A stretch of DNA of 64,000 nt from Streptomyces sp. WMMB 322 (GTDB taxonomy: Bacteria > Actinomycetota > Actinomycetes > Streptomycetales > Streptomycetaceae). Of this stretch, positions 19,136-27,503 are shown piece by piece. Location: positions 248,001 through 312,000 of the forward strand of contig NZ_FMHI01000005.1 of assembly GCF_900090145.1 (NCBI RefSeq). The letters run 5' to 3'. A model generated the notes under the pieces. The model did not search any database and was not told the origin of the DNA. It was given only the letters and a program-made list of their open reading frames with translations. How positions within the stretch are numbered: position 1 is the stretch's first letter; each line of letters starts with the position of its first letter. A program made the position numbers and the translations under genes.

Positions 19136-20914
19136 ATGAACCCCGTACCGCTGACGAACGGCGCTCCGGACGACCGAACCGCGCCGGGAGAGCCGGGAGA
19201 GCCGGGAGGGCCCGAAGGGCCGGGAGAACCGGAAGGGTCGGGAGAGCCATCAGGGCCGGACGAGGCCTGGGGCGAGCTCGTCACGGCGGCGCTGCTCGGC
19301 AGCGAGCGACGCACACCGCCGGGCGGGAGTCCGGCTGCACTGCTCGACGCGGCCGCGGTGGCGACGGTCCGGCACCGTGCGGGGCTGCTCCCCGCGCCGG
19401 CCCGCGCCCGCCCCGAGCCGGCTCCCGAGGACTCGCGGCCGGCGCTGCCGGCCGCGGCCGCCGACCGTCTGACGATGCTGCTCGCCGGCCGTCCGGGGCC
19501 GGCCGGGCCCGGAGGCGGACGGCGGGGCTCCTCGCCCGATCTGACGGAACTGCTTCCGCAGTGGCTGTCCGCCGCCAACGAGCACGGGTACCGCGCCCCT
19601 GACGCCCAGCTGCCCGCCTTGCTGGACGCCGCCCGGGCCCGCACCGATCTCCGGGCGGAGACGCTGGCGTTCGCCGGCCCGCGGGCGCTGTGGCTGGCAC
19701 GCCTCAATCCGGAGTGGAAGTTCGCGCTGCGCAACAGCGTGCCGCAGCACCGCGCCTCCCCCGGCGCCACGGCGCAGTCCGCGTCGGCCCGTGGGAGGCC
19801 GGACAAGGACGCGGCCCGGCAGCTGTGGGAGGAGGGGCTGTTCGCGGAACGGGTCGCTGTGCTGGCCTCGCTCCGCCGCAGCGATCCCGAGGCGGGGCTC
19901 GCCCTGCTCGCCGCCACCTGGCGGACCGAGCGCGCCGAGGACCGGCTGATGTTCCTCGATTCGCTCCGCGAAGGGCTCTGCCCCTCCGACGAGTCCTTTC
20001 TCGAGCAGGCCCTCAGCGACCGCTCCCGCACGGTGCGCGCCACCGCGGCCGAACTGCTCGGCACCCTGCCCGGTTCCGCGCTCGCGGCCCGCATGGCGGT
20101 GCGGGCCCGTACGTACGTCACGCAGGACCCTCTCGCCACGGAACCGCGGATAGCCGTCGAGGCTCCGCACGAGTGCGACGCGGACATGCAGCGTGACGGC
20201 GTTGTGCCCAAGCCCCCTTCGGGCCGGGGCGAACGGTCCTGGTGGCTGGGGCAGTTGGTGGAGGCGGCACCGCTGTCCGCGTGGACCGCGCAGTTCGGCG
20301 GGCGCGGCGCGCGGGAGATCGTCGCTCTGCCGGTGGCCGACGAGTGGAAGCAGGATCTGCACGCGGCCTGGTGCCGCGCCGCGGTGCGCCAGCGCGACGC
20401 CGAGTGGTCCCGGGCGCTGATCGGGTCGCCGACGTCTTCGCCCGCCGAGGGTGCGGGAGACCCGGCGAAGCTCCTCGCGGTGCTTCCCGCCACGGAGCGC
20501 GCCGTGTGGGCGGCGGGATTCATCGAGGCGCACGGGCTGTCGGAGGCGTTCCGCGTACTCGGGGTGTGTGCCGTGCCGTGGGCAGAGCCACTGGGACGGG
20601 CGGTGGTGGACGCCCTGGAGATCGCGCGGGACGCCGGCAGCTATCCCTGGAGTTTCAGCGGCGTCCTGGGGCTCGCCGAACGCTGCCTCTCGCCCGCGGA
20701 CGCGAGACGACTGGAGCCCCTGGCCGCGGTGCCGGACGAGCCGGAAGGCGGATCACCGGGCGCGGGCGCCTATTGGGCGGAGGCCTTCCAGCGGCTCGTT
20801 GCCACGCTGCGTCTGCGCGCGAGCATGCACGCCGAGCTGGCGGGAGTCGGCGAAAAGGAGACCGACGACGCGGAACAGGGCGAGGGGAAGCGTCACGAAC
20901 TGGAGCACGGGTGA
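19136..20914 (+). CDS. DUF5691 family protein (HEAT-like helical repeats)
   Basis: 592 residues from ATG 19136, chosen for GAGGGAGG five bases upstream; a GTG at 19058 overlapping the SWIM stop would add 26 residues. After a Pro/Gly/Glu N-terminal tract the protein is helical, with WGELVTAALLGSERRTPPG, a WLARLNPEWKFAL motif and HEAT-like paired helices (SFLEQALSDRSRTVRATAAE). No catalytic motif is visible, so a scaffold role is likely. Forms a coupled pair with the SWIM gene and a divergent module with the MoxR/DUF5682/VWA operon. Confidence 0.85.
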   Translation: MNPVPLTNGAPDDRTAPGEPGEPGGPEGPGEPEGSGEPSGPDEAWGELVTAALLGSERRTPPGGSPAALLDAAAVATVRHRAGLLPAPARARPEPAPEDSRPALPAAAADRLTMLLAGRPGPAGPGGGRRGSSPDLTELLPQWLSAANEHGYRAPDAQLPALLDAARARTDLRAETLAFAGPRALWLARLNPEWKFALRNSVPQHRASPGATAQSASARGRPDKDAARQLWEEGLFAERVAVLASLRRSDPEAGLALLAATWRTERAEDRLMFLDSLREGLCPSDESFLEQALSDRSRTVRATAAELLGTLPGSALAARMAVRARTYVTQDPLATEPRIAVEAPHECDADMQRDGVVPKPPSGRGERSWWLGQLVEAAPLSAWTAQFGGRGAREIVALPVADEWKQDLHAAWCRAAVRQRDAEWSRALIGSPTSSPAEGAGDPAKLLAVLPATERAVWAAGFIEAHGLSEAFRVLGVCAVPWAEPLGRAVVDALEIARDAGSYPWSFSGVLGLAERCLSPADARRLEPLAAVPDEPEGGSPGAGAYWAEAFQRLVATLRLRASMHAELAGVGEKETDDAEQGEGKRHELEHG

Positions 20915-21103
20915 TTTCTCTTGGTGATCGCCCCTCGCGGAGACCGACGGGCGGCGGTGACCGGACGGGAAGGCCGGCGGCCGGTGGTCAGCAGCTGGGC
21001 GGCCACAGGCCGGCGGCCGACCGCCGGCCCCGACCCCCGCGGCACGCGGCTCGCGGGGCACGGCTCGCGGCTCGCGGGGCACGGGTCACGGCACGCGGCT
21101 CAA

Positions 21104-21151
21104 CGGTCAAGCGGTCAAGCGGTCAAGCGGTCAAGCGGTCAAGCGGTCAAG
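21104..21151. repeat. 8-bp tandem repeat, 6 perfect copies
   Basis: CGGTCAAG repeated six times exactly (48 bp), ending inside the stop codon of the mutase subunit gene. Upstream, 21040-21100 holds degenerate copies of GCGGCTCGCGGGGCACG. Lies between convergent genes. Confidence 0.95.
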
Positions 21152-21557
21152 CGGCGAGGCTTCCGACGTTCGCGCGGATCCATTCGACGACCTCGTTGGT
21201 CGTCGCTCCGGGGGTGAAGATCTCCGCGACACCGCTCTCCTTCAACGGAGGGATGTCGTCCTCGGGGATGATGCCGCCGCCGAAGACCTTGATGTCCTCC
21301 GCGTCCCGCTCACGCAGCAGCTCCAGCACCTTCGCGAAGAGGGTGTTGTGTGCCCCGGACAGGATCGACAGACCGATCGCCTCCGCGTCCTCCTGGATCG
21401 CGGTGTCCACGATCTGTTCCGGCGTCTGGTGCAGCCCGGTGTAGATGACCTCCATGCCCGCGTCGCGCAGCGCCCGGGCGATGACCTTCGCTCCGCGGTC
21501 ATGGCCGTCGAGCCCCGGCTTGGCGACCACCACGCGGATCGGACCCGGCACACTCAT
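21147..21557 (-). CDS. icmB: Cobalamin-binding small subunit of isobutyryl-CoA mutase type
   Basis: 136 residues, a stand-alone B12-binding domain. The cobalt-ligating DxHxxG motif is DGHDRG (D17, H19, G22), followed by SILSG and the GGGIIP phosphate loop. These are the three signatures of base-off/His-on adenosylcobalamin mutases. The length matches Streptomyces IcmB, which pairs with a separately encoded large subunit to interconvert isobutyryl- and butyryl-CoA; no large subunit is in this window. GGAGG lies five bases before the ATG at 21557. Partnering with another large subunit cannot be excluded. Confidence 0.88.
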   Translation of the reverse strand: MSVPGPIRVVVAKPGLDGHDRGAKVIARALRDAGMEVIYTGLHQTPEQIVDTAIQEDAEAIGLSILSGAHNTLFAKVLELLRERDAEDIKVFGGGIIPEDDIPPLKESGVAEIFTPGATTNEVVEWIRANVGSLAA

Positions 21558-21907
21558 CACTGCCTCCATCTCGACGGTCCCCCTGCGCCCGACGGCGTGG
21601 GAGGTGCCACCACCTCGGGGGTTGGTTCAACGACGGCGCTTCGTCGTTCGCGGAGGCGTCCGCGACTCCCCGAGTGAACGAACGTTATCCCCAGCATGCC
21701 GCGCCCCGGCACTTCCGGCCGGCAAGCGAGGGGGAAATCACACGACGGCCGGCAACGCCGGCGCCCACCCCTCACTTCCGCACCGTGCACAGGGAAGCCC
21801 TGGCGCCCTCCTGCCCTGACGCCCCGACGCAGGAGCACCCAATCCCCGAGCACCGAGCACCGAGCACCCGGACATCCTCGCGCCCGCCGGCCCGCACATC
21901 CCCTGCC

Positions 21908-21959
21908 ACACGAGCCGTGCGCCGGCGGCCGGGACACGAGCCGTGCGCCGGCGGCCGGG
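21908..21959. repeat. 26-bp direct repeat, two exact copies
   Basis: Two abutting identical 26-bp units starting ACACGAGCCGTGCGCC, in non-coding DNA. Confidence 0.9.
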
Positions 21960-22509
21960 ACACACCTGCACCGGTATGCCCCTTCCTCACCACCTCCCGG
22001 GCACTTCTCCACCATGTCTCCCCACTCCATGCGGCGGCCTTCACGAACACCGGTCACCGGCCTCGGCACGCGCACCGACGCAGCGGCAAACCTGACCCCC
22101 TCCGCCCGCTCGGCAGTCGCGGCTCGCCGCCCCCACCGGCCGGGTGACACCGGCCCGAACTAGGCGGCTGTGCAGGGCTGTTCACGGAGACCACCGCCGC
22201 GCGCAGGAGGCTTCGGACTCCCCGGAGCGGGGCGCACGCGAGGTCCTTCCGCTCCAACGCCACCCACCTGCGGGCCTGTTGCGTCCCACCGCCTCCGCCT
22301 GTGCGGAGATACCGTCGTTTTCCCTTGCTTCGCACCGGAGTTGGGAGGCTGAAGCGTGCAGCCGGAGCCTCGGCCCGGGAGGTGTTCCGGCATCCCGCCG
22401 GCGGCCAAGTTGGTCGAACATTCATCGAACGCAAGGCCAAATACCCGTGCGTAGAACGCCGAAAGGCCACCGAATGCCCGTTTCTCCGGGCTGCAAAACC
22501 TGTTGAAGA

Positions 22510-22539
22510 TTGTCGTCCTCACGTACCGCCGGGTACAGT
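22510..22539 (+). promoter_or_regulatory. Putative promoter of the M23 peptidase gene
   Basis: TTGTCG (22510-22515), 18-bp spacer, TACAGT (22534-22539), about 50 bp before the chosen GTG start. Moderate match to the HrdB consensus. Confidence 0.4.
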
Positions 22540-22586
22540 CACCGCACTGCTCCGCCCCTGCTGTCGAGGCGAAAGAGAAGTTGGTG

Positions 22587-24269
22587 GTGAACGACAGTCA
22601 CCCGTCGGGAAACTCGTTCCCGGCAGACACCTCTCACGGCTTCTCGTACGCGGCCTCCGGCGCCGGACAGTACGAGCAGGCTGCTTTCGGCTCCTACGCG
22701 CAGCAGGGCCACGGCCAGCCGTCCTCGTACGAGGACTACCCCTCCGGCAGCTTCGGCAACCACGGGTTCTCCTCCGACGACGACCCTCTCTACGGTTCAA
22801 TGGCCGGCCCCGGCACGGGCAATGACGGCGCATGGATGCCGGGCACCTACGACGCGTACTCCGGCCACGGCGCGTACGACACCGGGAGCTACGACACCGG
22901 CACGTACAACACGGGGAGCTACGACACCGGGGGCTACGACCCGAACGAGGCCTGGACGAACGCGGGGTTCCAGCACACCGCCGAGGTCCACGCCCAACCC
23001 GGCACCGGCCAGGCCGACTTCGACTCCGGCTGGAGCAGCGGCCAGTGGGACGCCTCGCAGTGGGAAGGCCAGTGGGAGCCCGGCGGCGAGTGGAGTTCCG
23101 CCGACAACAACAGCGGCTGGGACGCCTACGGTTACGACCAGACGCCCGCCGGGAGCCCCGAGGGTGCAGCCACCGGCTCCTTCGAGGCGTACGACTCCTT
23201 CGACGCCCAGGAGTCCTACGAGGCGTACGAGCCGGGTGCCACCGGGAGCTACGGCACCCAGGACCAGCAGCAACCCTCGTACGAGGACGCGGCGTTCACG
23301 CACGGCGCCGAGGCCGACGCCACCACGGCGTTCCCCGCCTTCGACGGCGCCTACCAGAATTACGACGCCTACGACGGATACGACGCCTACGGCACGGATT
23401 CCGCCTACGACACGGACGCCCTCGCCCACGTCGGTGAGCCCGGCGGGCAGCACGACGACCTGCACGGCCACGCCGCGGAGAGCCGGGAGGACGCCGCAGC
23501 TCCGCACGTCCGCCCGGAGCAGGACCTGAGGGTCGCGAACCTGCCGGGCCGCCGGCGCTCCCCCAGGCCCAGACGATCCGCACTCCTCACCGTCGCCGTC
23601 CCGTCCGTCGCGGTGATGGGTGTGGCCGGTGCCGCCGCGGCTTCCGTGGCGGGCAACGCCCAGCAGGACGACACGACGACACAGGCCTCCGCCGACGTTC
23701 CCGTCAAACCGGTCAACAAGAAGCTCGACACCCAGCTCGCCGGACTCTCGGCCGACGCCGACGACTTCGCCGACCGGGCCAGCCGTGCCCAGGAGCGCAG
23801 GGACCTCCAGGCCCGCCAGGAAGCGGAGCGCAAGCGGAAGGCGAGGGAGGCCGCCCGCAAGGAGGCGCTGCGTCCGAAGTTCGCGCTTCCCGTCAAGGAA
23901 CACGGCCTGAGCGCCACCTACGGGCAGGCCGGGCTCAACTGGATGTCCGTGCACACCGGGATCGACTTCCCGGTCAGCGAGGGCACCCCTGTGATGGCGG
24001 CGACCGACGGCACGGTCACCACCAAGTACGACGTGTCCTTCGGCAACATGGCCGTGGTGACGGCTCCCGACGGCACCGAGACCTGGTACTGCCACCTCAG
24101 CAGCACCAAGATCCGCAGCGGCCAGGTCAAGGCCGGGGACACCATCGGCTACTCGGGCACATCGGGCAACTCCACAGGCCCGCACCTGCACTTCGAGGTC
24201 CACCCGGGCGGCGGCGACGCGATCGACCCGCTCCCCTGGCTGCGTGGCAAGGGCTTGAACCCCCAGTAG
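22587..24269 (+). CDS. M23 (LytM-type) peptidase with long Tyr/Gly-rich N-terminal region
   Basis: 560 residues. Residues ~1-310 are low-complexity repeats rich in Tyr, Asp, Ser and Gly (SYDTGTYNTGSYDTGGYDP). A basic stretch (RRRSPRPRRSALL) precedes a single hydrophobic segment (AVMGVAGAAAASVAG), then an Ala/Glu/Arg coiled coil. The C-terminal ~130 residues are a zinc endopeptidase: HTGID gives the first His/Asp ligands and HLHFE the last ligand and catalytic His. It should cleave peptidoglycan cross-bridges outside the cell. GTG 22587 is preceded by AGAGAAG; TTG 22581 and GTG 22584 are alternatives. The cytoplasmic tail ahead of the membrane segment suggests anchoring rather than secretion. 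Confidence 0.9.
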   Translation: MNDSHPSGNSFPADTSHGFSYAASGAGQYEQAAFGSYAQQGHGQPSSYEDYPSGSFGNHGFSSDDDPLYGSMAGPGTGNDGAWMPGTYDAYSGHGAYDTGSYDTGTYNTGSYDTGGYDPNEAWTNAGFQHTAEVHAQPGTGQADFDSGWSSGQWDASQWEGQWEPGGEWSSADNNSGWDAYGYDQTPAGSPEGAATGSFEAYDSFDAQESYEAYEPGATGSYGTQDQQQPSYEDAAFTHGAEADATTAFPAFDGAYQNYDAYDGYDAYGTDSAYDTDALAHVGEPGGQHDDLHGHAAESREDAAAPHVRPEQDLRVANLPGRRRSPRPRRSALLTVAVPSVAVMGVAGAAAASVAGNAQQDDTTTQASADVPVKPVNKKLDTQLAGLSADADDFADRASRAQERRDLQARQEAERKRKAREAARKEALRPKFALPVKEHGLSATYGQAGLNWMSVHTGIDFPVSEGTPVMAATDGTVTTKYDVSFGNMAVVTAPDGTETWYCHLSSTKIRSGQVKAGDTIGYSGTSGNSTGPHLHFEVHPGGGDAIDPLPWLRGKGLNPQ

Positions 24270-24441
24270 GGCCGAGCCGCGGTGGGACTGAAGCTCCGGT
24301 GGGCCCGGCGCGGGTCTCCCGGCCCCTGACGCCTGCCGCCGGCAGCCCCCGTGCGGCTCCCGGCCTCTCCTGTCGCACCCGGCGCGAGCCATCGCGCCCG
24401 CGCGGCACGGCTGCTGGACGGGCGCGCCCGTCCATGTGCGC

Positions 24442-24540
24442 GCCCCCGCCCCCGCCCCCGCCCCCGCGGGCCGCCTTGCCGCCTTGCCGCCTTGCCGCCT
24501 TGCCGCCTTGCCGCCTTGCCGCCTTGCCGCCTTGCCGCCT
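24442..24540. repeat. Tandem repeats (CCCCCG x4, then CCGCCTTG x8.75) at the pcrA 3' end
   Basis: Four CCCCCG units (about 24442-24466) are followed by CCGCCTTG repeated eight times exactly plus six bases (24471-24540). The array runs into the pcrA stop codon at 24539. It lies between convergent genes and makes up most of the 269-bp gap. Confidence 0.95.
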
Positions 24541-27118
24541 ACAGCTTCTGCACCGGCGCGTAACGCAGCAGCAGCCGCTTCGGTTTCTCGCCGCCGAAGT
24601 CGACCGTCGCTTCCGCTTTGTCGCCGCTGCCCTTCACCGCGACGACCCTGCCGAGTCCGAATGTGTCGTGCGTGACCCTGTCGCCGACCGACAGCGCGAC
24701 AACGGGACGGTCGGAGGTACGCCGCGTCGCGAACCCGCTGGGCCCGCCGCGCCGCTCCGTACCGGCGATGCCCGCACGGGCGGCCGGGGACGCCCCCGCG
24801 CCCAGCCCCGAGCCGATGCCGCCACCGCCGCTCGCACCGCCCCCGGCCGCGGCTCCCGTGCGCTTCCAGTCCACGTAGTGGTCCGGGATCTCCTCCAGGA
24901 AGCGCGACGGCGGGTTGTACGAGGGCTGTCCCCACACGCTTCGCAGTACCGACCGCGTCAGATAGAGCCGCTTGCGCGCACGCGTGATGCCCACGTACGC
25001 CAGCCGCCGCTCCTCCTCGAGCTCCTTCGTCTGACCGAGGGCCCGCATGTGCGGGAAGACTCCGTCCTCCATGCCCGTGAGGAAGACCACGGGGAACTCC
25101 AGTCCCTTGGCCGTGTGCAGCGTCATCAGCGTGATGACGCCGCTCTCCTCCCCCGCTTCCTCGTCGGGGATCTGGTCGGAGTCCGCGACGAGGGCGACCT
25201 GCTCCAGGAAGTCGGCGAGCGTGCCCGGCTCCTCCTCGCCGCGCTCCTGCTCGAACTCCAGGGCCACGGCGGCCAGTTCCTGAAGGTTCTCGATGCGCGT
25301 CTCGTCCTGCGGGTCGGTGGAGGACTGGAGCTCGGCGAGATAGCCGGTCTGCTCCAGCACCGCCTCCAGCACGGTCGCGGGCCCCGCCCCGGACTCCACG
25401 ACGGTGCGCAGCTCCTCCATCAGTACGTTGAAGCGGCGCACGGCATTGGCCGAGCGGGCGGCCATCCCGTACGCCTCGTCGACCCGGGCGAGCGCCTGCG
25501 GGAAAGTGATCTTCTCCCGGAGGGCCAGCGCTTCGATCATGGCCTCGGCGCGGTCGCCGATGCCGCGCTTGGGCACGTTGAGGATGCGGCGCAGCGGCAC
25601 CGTGTCCTCCGGGTTGGCCAGCACCCGCAGGTAGGCGAGCACGTCGCGCACCTCGCGGCGCTCGTAGAAGCGGACGCCCCCGACGACCTTGTACGGCAGC
25701 CCGACGCGGATGAAGACCTCTTCGAAGACACGCGACTGTGCGTTCGTGCGGTAGAAGACCGCCACGTCGCCGGCCCTGGCCTCTCCCGCGTCGGTGAGCC
25801 GGTCGATCTCGTCGGCGACGAACTGGGCCTCGTCGTGTTCGGTGTCGGAGACGTAGCCGGTGATACGGGCACCGGCGCCGGACTCCGTCCACAGGTTCTT
25901 CGGACGGCGGTTCTCGTTCCGTTCGATGACGGCGTTGGCGGCGCTGAGGATCGTCTGCGTGGAACGGTAGTTCTGCTCCAGGAGGATCGTCGTGGCGTCC
26001 GGATAGTCCTCCTCGAACTGGAGGATGTTGCGGATCGTGGCGCCACGGAAGGCGTAGATGGACTGGTCGGCGTCCCCCACCACGCACAGCTCGGCCATCG
26101 GCGGCGCCGGCCTGTCCTCCTCGCCGCCCTCGGCCCCGCTCTCGCCCTCGTCCCGGGCGGCCCGCGGTTGCTGCTCGGCGGCCTCGCCGGTGCCGACGAG
26201 CTCCCGCACCAGCATGTACTGGGCGTGGTTGGTGTCCTGGTACTCGTCGACGAGGACGTGACGGAAGCGGCGCCGGTAGTGCTCGGCGACGTCGGGAAAC
26301 GCCTGGAGCAGGTGGACGGTCGTCATGATGATGTCGTCGAAGTCCAGCGCGTTGGCCTCGCGCAGCCGCGCCTGGTACATCGTGTACGCCTCGGCGAGGG
26401 TCTTCTCGTAGTGGTCCGAGGCCTGCGCGGCGAAGTCCTCGTCGTCGATCAGCTCGTTCTTGAGGTTGGAGATCTTCGCGCTGAACGCCTTCGGCGGATA
26501 CCGCTTCGGGTCCAGGTCGAGGTCCCGGCACACCAGCGCCATCAGCCGCTTGGAGTCGGCCGCGTCGTAGATGGAGAAGGACGACGTGAAGCCGAGCTTC
26601 TTGCTCTCGCGGCGCAGGATGCGCACGCAGGCGCTGTGGAAGGTGGACACCCACATCGACTGGGCGCGGGGGCCGATCAGTTCCTCGACGCGCTCCCTCA
26701 TCTCGCCGGCGGCCTTGTTGGTGAAGGTGATGGCGAGGATCTGCCCGGGGTGAACATGCCGTGCGGACAGGAGATGGGCGATGCGGTGCGTGAGCACACG
26801 CGTCTTGCCCGAGCCGGCGCCCGCGACGATCAGCAACGGCGACCCGGAGTGCACGACAGCCGCACGCTGCGCCTCGTTCATCTCCGTCAGCAGCGCCTCG
26901 GGGTCGACGACGGTCCTCGGCGAACCGCCCCTGTGGTACGAGGACGGGCCTCCGGCGCCATCTCCGCGAGGGCCGCCCGGATCTGACCCGGAGCCGTCTC
27001 CCGCACCGTCCGAGAGGCCGTCGGTCCCGGCCTGTCCGCCCTGCCCGGGTGAGGCACCGTCCTGCGCGCGCACGGGTGCGAGGTCTGCCAGAAAGCTGTC
27101 GTCGAAGAGGCTGCTCAT
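24539..27118 (-). CDS. pcrA: UvrD/PcrA-type superfamily 1 DNA helicase
   Basis: 859 residues, a 3'-5' ATP-dependent helicase for repair and replication restart. Motif I is AGAGSGKT (99-106) and motif Ia is TFTNKAAGEM. Motifs II/III are LVDEYQDTN and VVGDADQSIYAFRGA, motif IV LEQNYRSTQTI, motif V LMTLHTAKGLEF and motif VI AYVGITRARKRL. The ~70-residue Gly/Asp/Ser N-terminal extension precedes the Q-motif (NEAQRAAV). The C-terminus (VGDRVTHDTFGLGRVVAVKG) is the PcrA Tudor-like RNA-polymerase-binding tail. ATG 27118 has no ribosome site, but TAGACT lies nine bases upstream, so a leaderless transcript is likely. Confidence 0.97.
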   Translation of the reverse strand: MSSLFDDSFLADLAPVRAQDGASPGQGGQAGTDGLSDGAGDGSGSDPGGPRGDGAGGPSSYHRGGSPRTVVDPEALLTEMNEAQRAAVVHSGSPLLIVAGAGSGKTRVLTHRIAHLLSARHVHPGQILAITFTNKAAGEMRERVEELIGPRAQSMWVSTFHSACVRILRRESKKLGFTSSFSIYDAADSKRLMALVCRDLDLDPKRYPPKAFSAKISNLKNELIDDEDFAAQASDHYEKTLAEAYTMYQARLREANALDFDDIIMTTVHLLQAFPDVAEHYRRRFRHVLVDEYQDTNHAQYMLVRELVGTGEAAEQQPRAARDEGESGAEGGEEDRPAPPMAELCVVGDADQSIYAFRGATIRNILQFEEDYPDATTILLEQNYRSTQTILSAANAVIERNENRRPKNLWTESGAGARITGYVSDTEHDEAQFVADEIDRLTDAGEARAGDVAVFYRTNAQSRVFEEVFIRVGLPYKVVGGVRFYERREVRDVLAYLRVLANPEDTVPLRRILNVPKRGIGDRAEAMIEALALREKITFPQALARVDEAYGMAARSANAVRRFNVLMEELRTVVESGAGPATVLEAVLEQTGYLAELQSSTDPQDETRIENLQELAAVALEFEQERGEEEPGTLADFLEQVALVADSDQIPDEEAGEESGVITLMTLHTAKGLEFPVVFLTGMEDGVFPHMRALGQTKELEEERRLAYVGITRARKRLYLTRSVLRSVWGQPSYNPPSRFLEEIPDHYVDWKRTGAAAGGGASGGGGIGSGLGAGASPAARAGIAGTERRGGPSGFATRRTSDRPVVALSVGDRVTHDTFGLGRVVAVKGSGDKAEATVDFGGEKPKRLLLRYAPVQKL

Positions 27119-27127
27119 CGTCGTAGA

Positions 27128-27133
27128 AGTCTA
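27128..27133 (-). promoter_or_regulatory. -10 element suggesting leaderless pcrA mRNA
   Basis: TAGACT (minus strand) ends nine bases before the ATG, so transcription would begin at or next to the start codon. The -35 is weak. Confidence 0.4.
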
Positions 27134-27209
27134 GATTGCCGCGCCGACACCGCACCGCCGCCTCCCGCGCGGGATAACGAACAGATATCGGACGTATCAC
27201 CTGACGGCC

Positions 27210-27238
27210 TTCACATACGCCCCACATCTCGCTACGGT
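27210..27238 (+). promoter_or_regulatory. Putative promoter of the riboswitch/NlpC transcript
   Basis: TTCACA (27210-27215), 17 bp, TACGGT (27233-27238). Transcription would start about 40-45 nt before the riboswitch P1 stem. Confidence 0.45.
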
Positions 27239-27287
27239 GCCGTGCCAGGCGGTCCGCACCAATCGCCGGCGAAAGCGTCGGCACGGG

Positions 27288-27481
27288 CCGCCTCCGCCGA
27301 ATCCGACGGACATCCGAGGGGCATCCACGAGCACTGCCCACGGAGCCGGGGACCCACCGCGCATGCGCGCTCAGGCGTGCGCACCCGGGGTGAATCGGGA
27401 AGTCGCACCGCGCAAGCGCCGCGCACGACCCGTAGGGCAGCCTTCCGAGAGCCCGAACCCGTCAGCTAACCCGGTAGGCGG
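27288..27481 (+). ncRNA. c-di-AMP (ydaO/yuaA) riboswitch
   Basis: Conserved ydaO blocks appear in order: GCCGGGGACCCACCG (about 27341-27355), GGGGTGAATCGGG (about 27389-27401) and GTCAGCTAACCCGGTAGGCG (27461-27480). The P1 stem is CCGCCT (27288-27293) with AGGCGG (27476-27481). In Streptomyces this class controls cell-wall hydrolases, and here it directly precedes an NlpC/P60 peptidase. The ribosome site AAGGAG (27489-27494) lies just past the aptamer, so control could be at termination or initiation. The aptamer call is strong; the mode of action is inference. Confidence 0.9.
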
Positions 27482-27503
27482 TTCACGGAAGGAGTTGCCG
27501 GTC

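Larger units (their letters stand above)
21558..22586. other. Long gene-poor region before the M23 peptidase
   Basis: About 1.03 kb. It holds an exact 26-bp direct duplication (21908-21959), three CGAGCAC copies near 21845-21868, and a promoter-like pair before the peptidase. Open frames here are Pro/Arg/His-rich and lack ribosome sites or family resemblance. No tRNA or riboswitch was recognised. Confidence 0.5.

Noticed and set aside
22150-22586. Second ydaO riboswitch before the M23 peptidase
   Set aside because: The GCTAACC/GGGTGAAT blocks and P1 stem are absent.
21104-24540. Octamer arrays as CRISPR
   Set aside because: Units of 8 bp without spacers and no cas genes.
22797-27341. Very long open minus-strand frame across the M23 and pcrA region
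   Set aside because: Read in the wrong frame of pcrA and antisense to the peptidase; Arg/Gly-rich, no domains. A product of high GC third positions.
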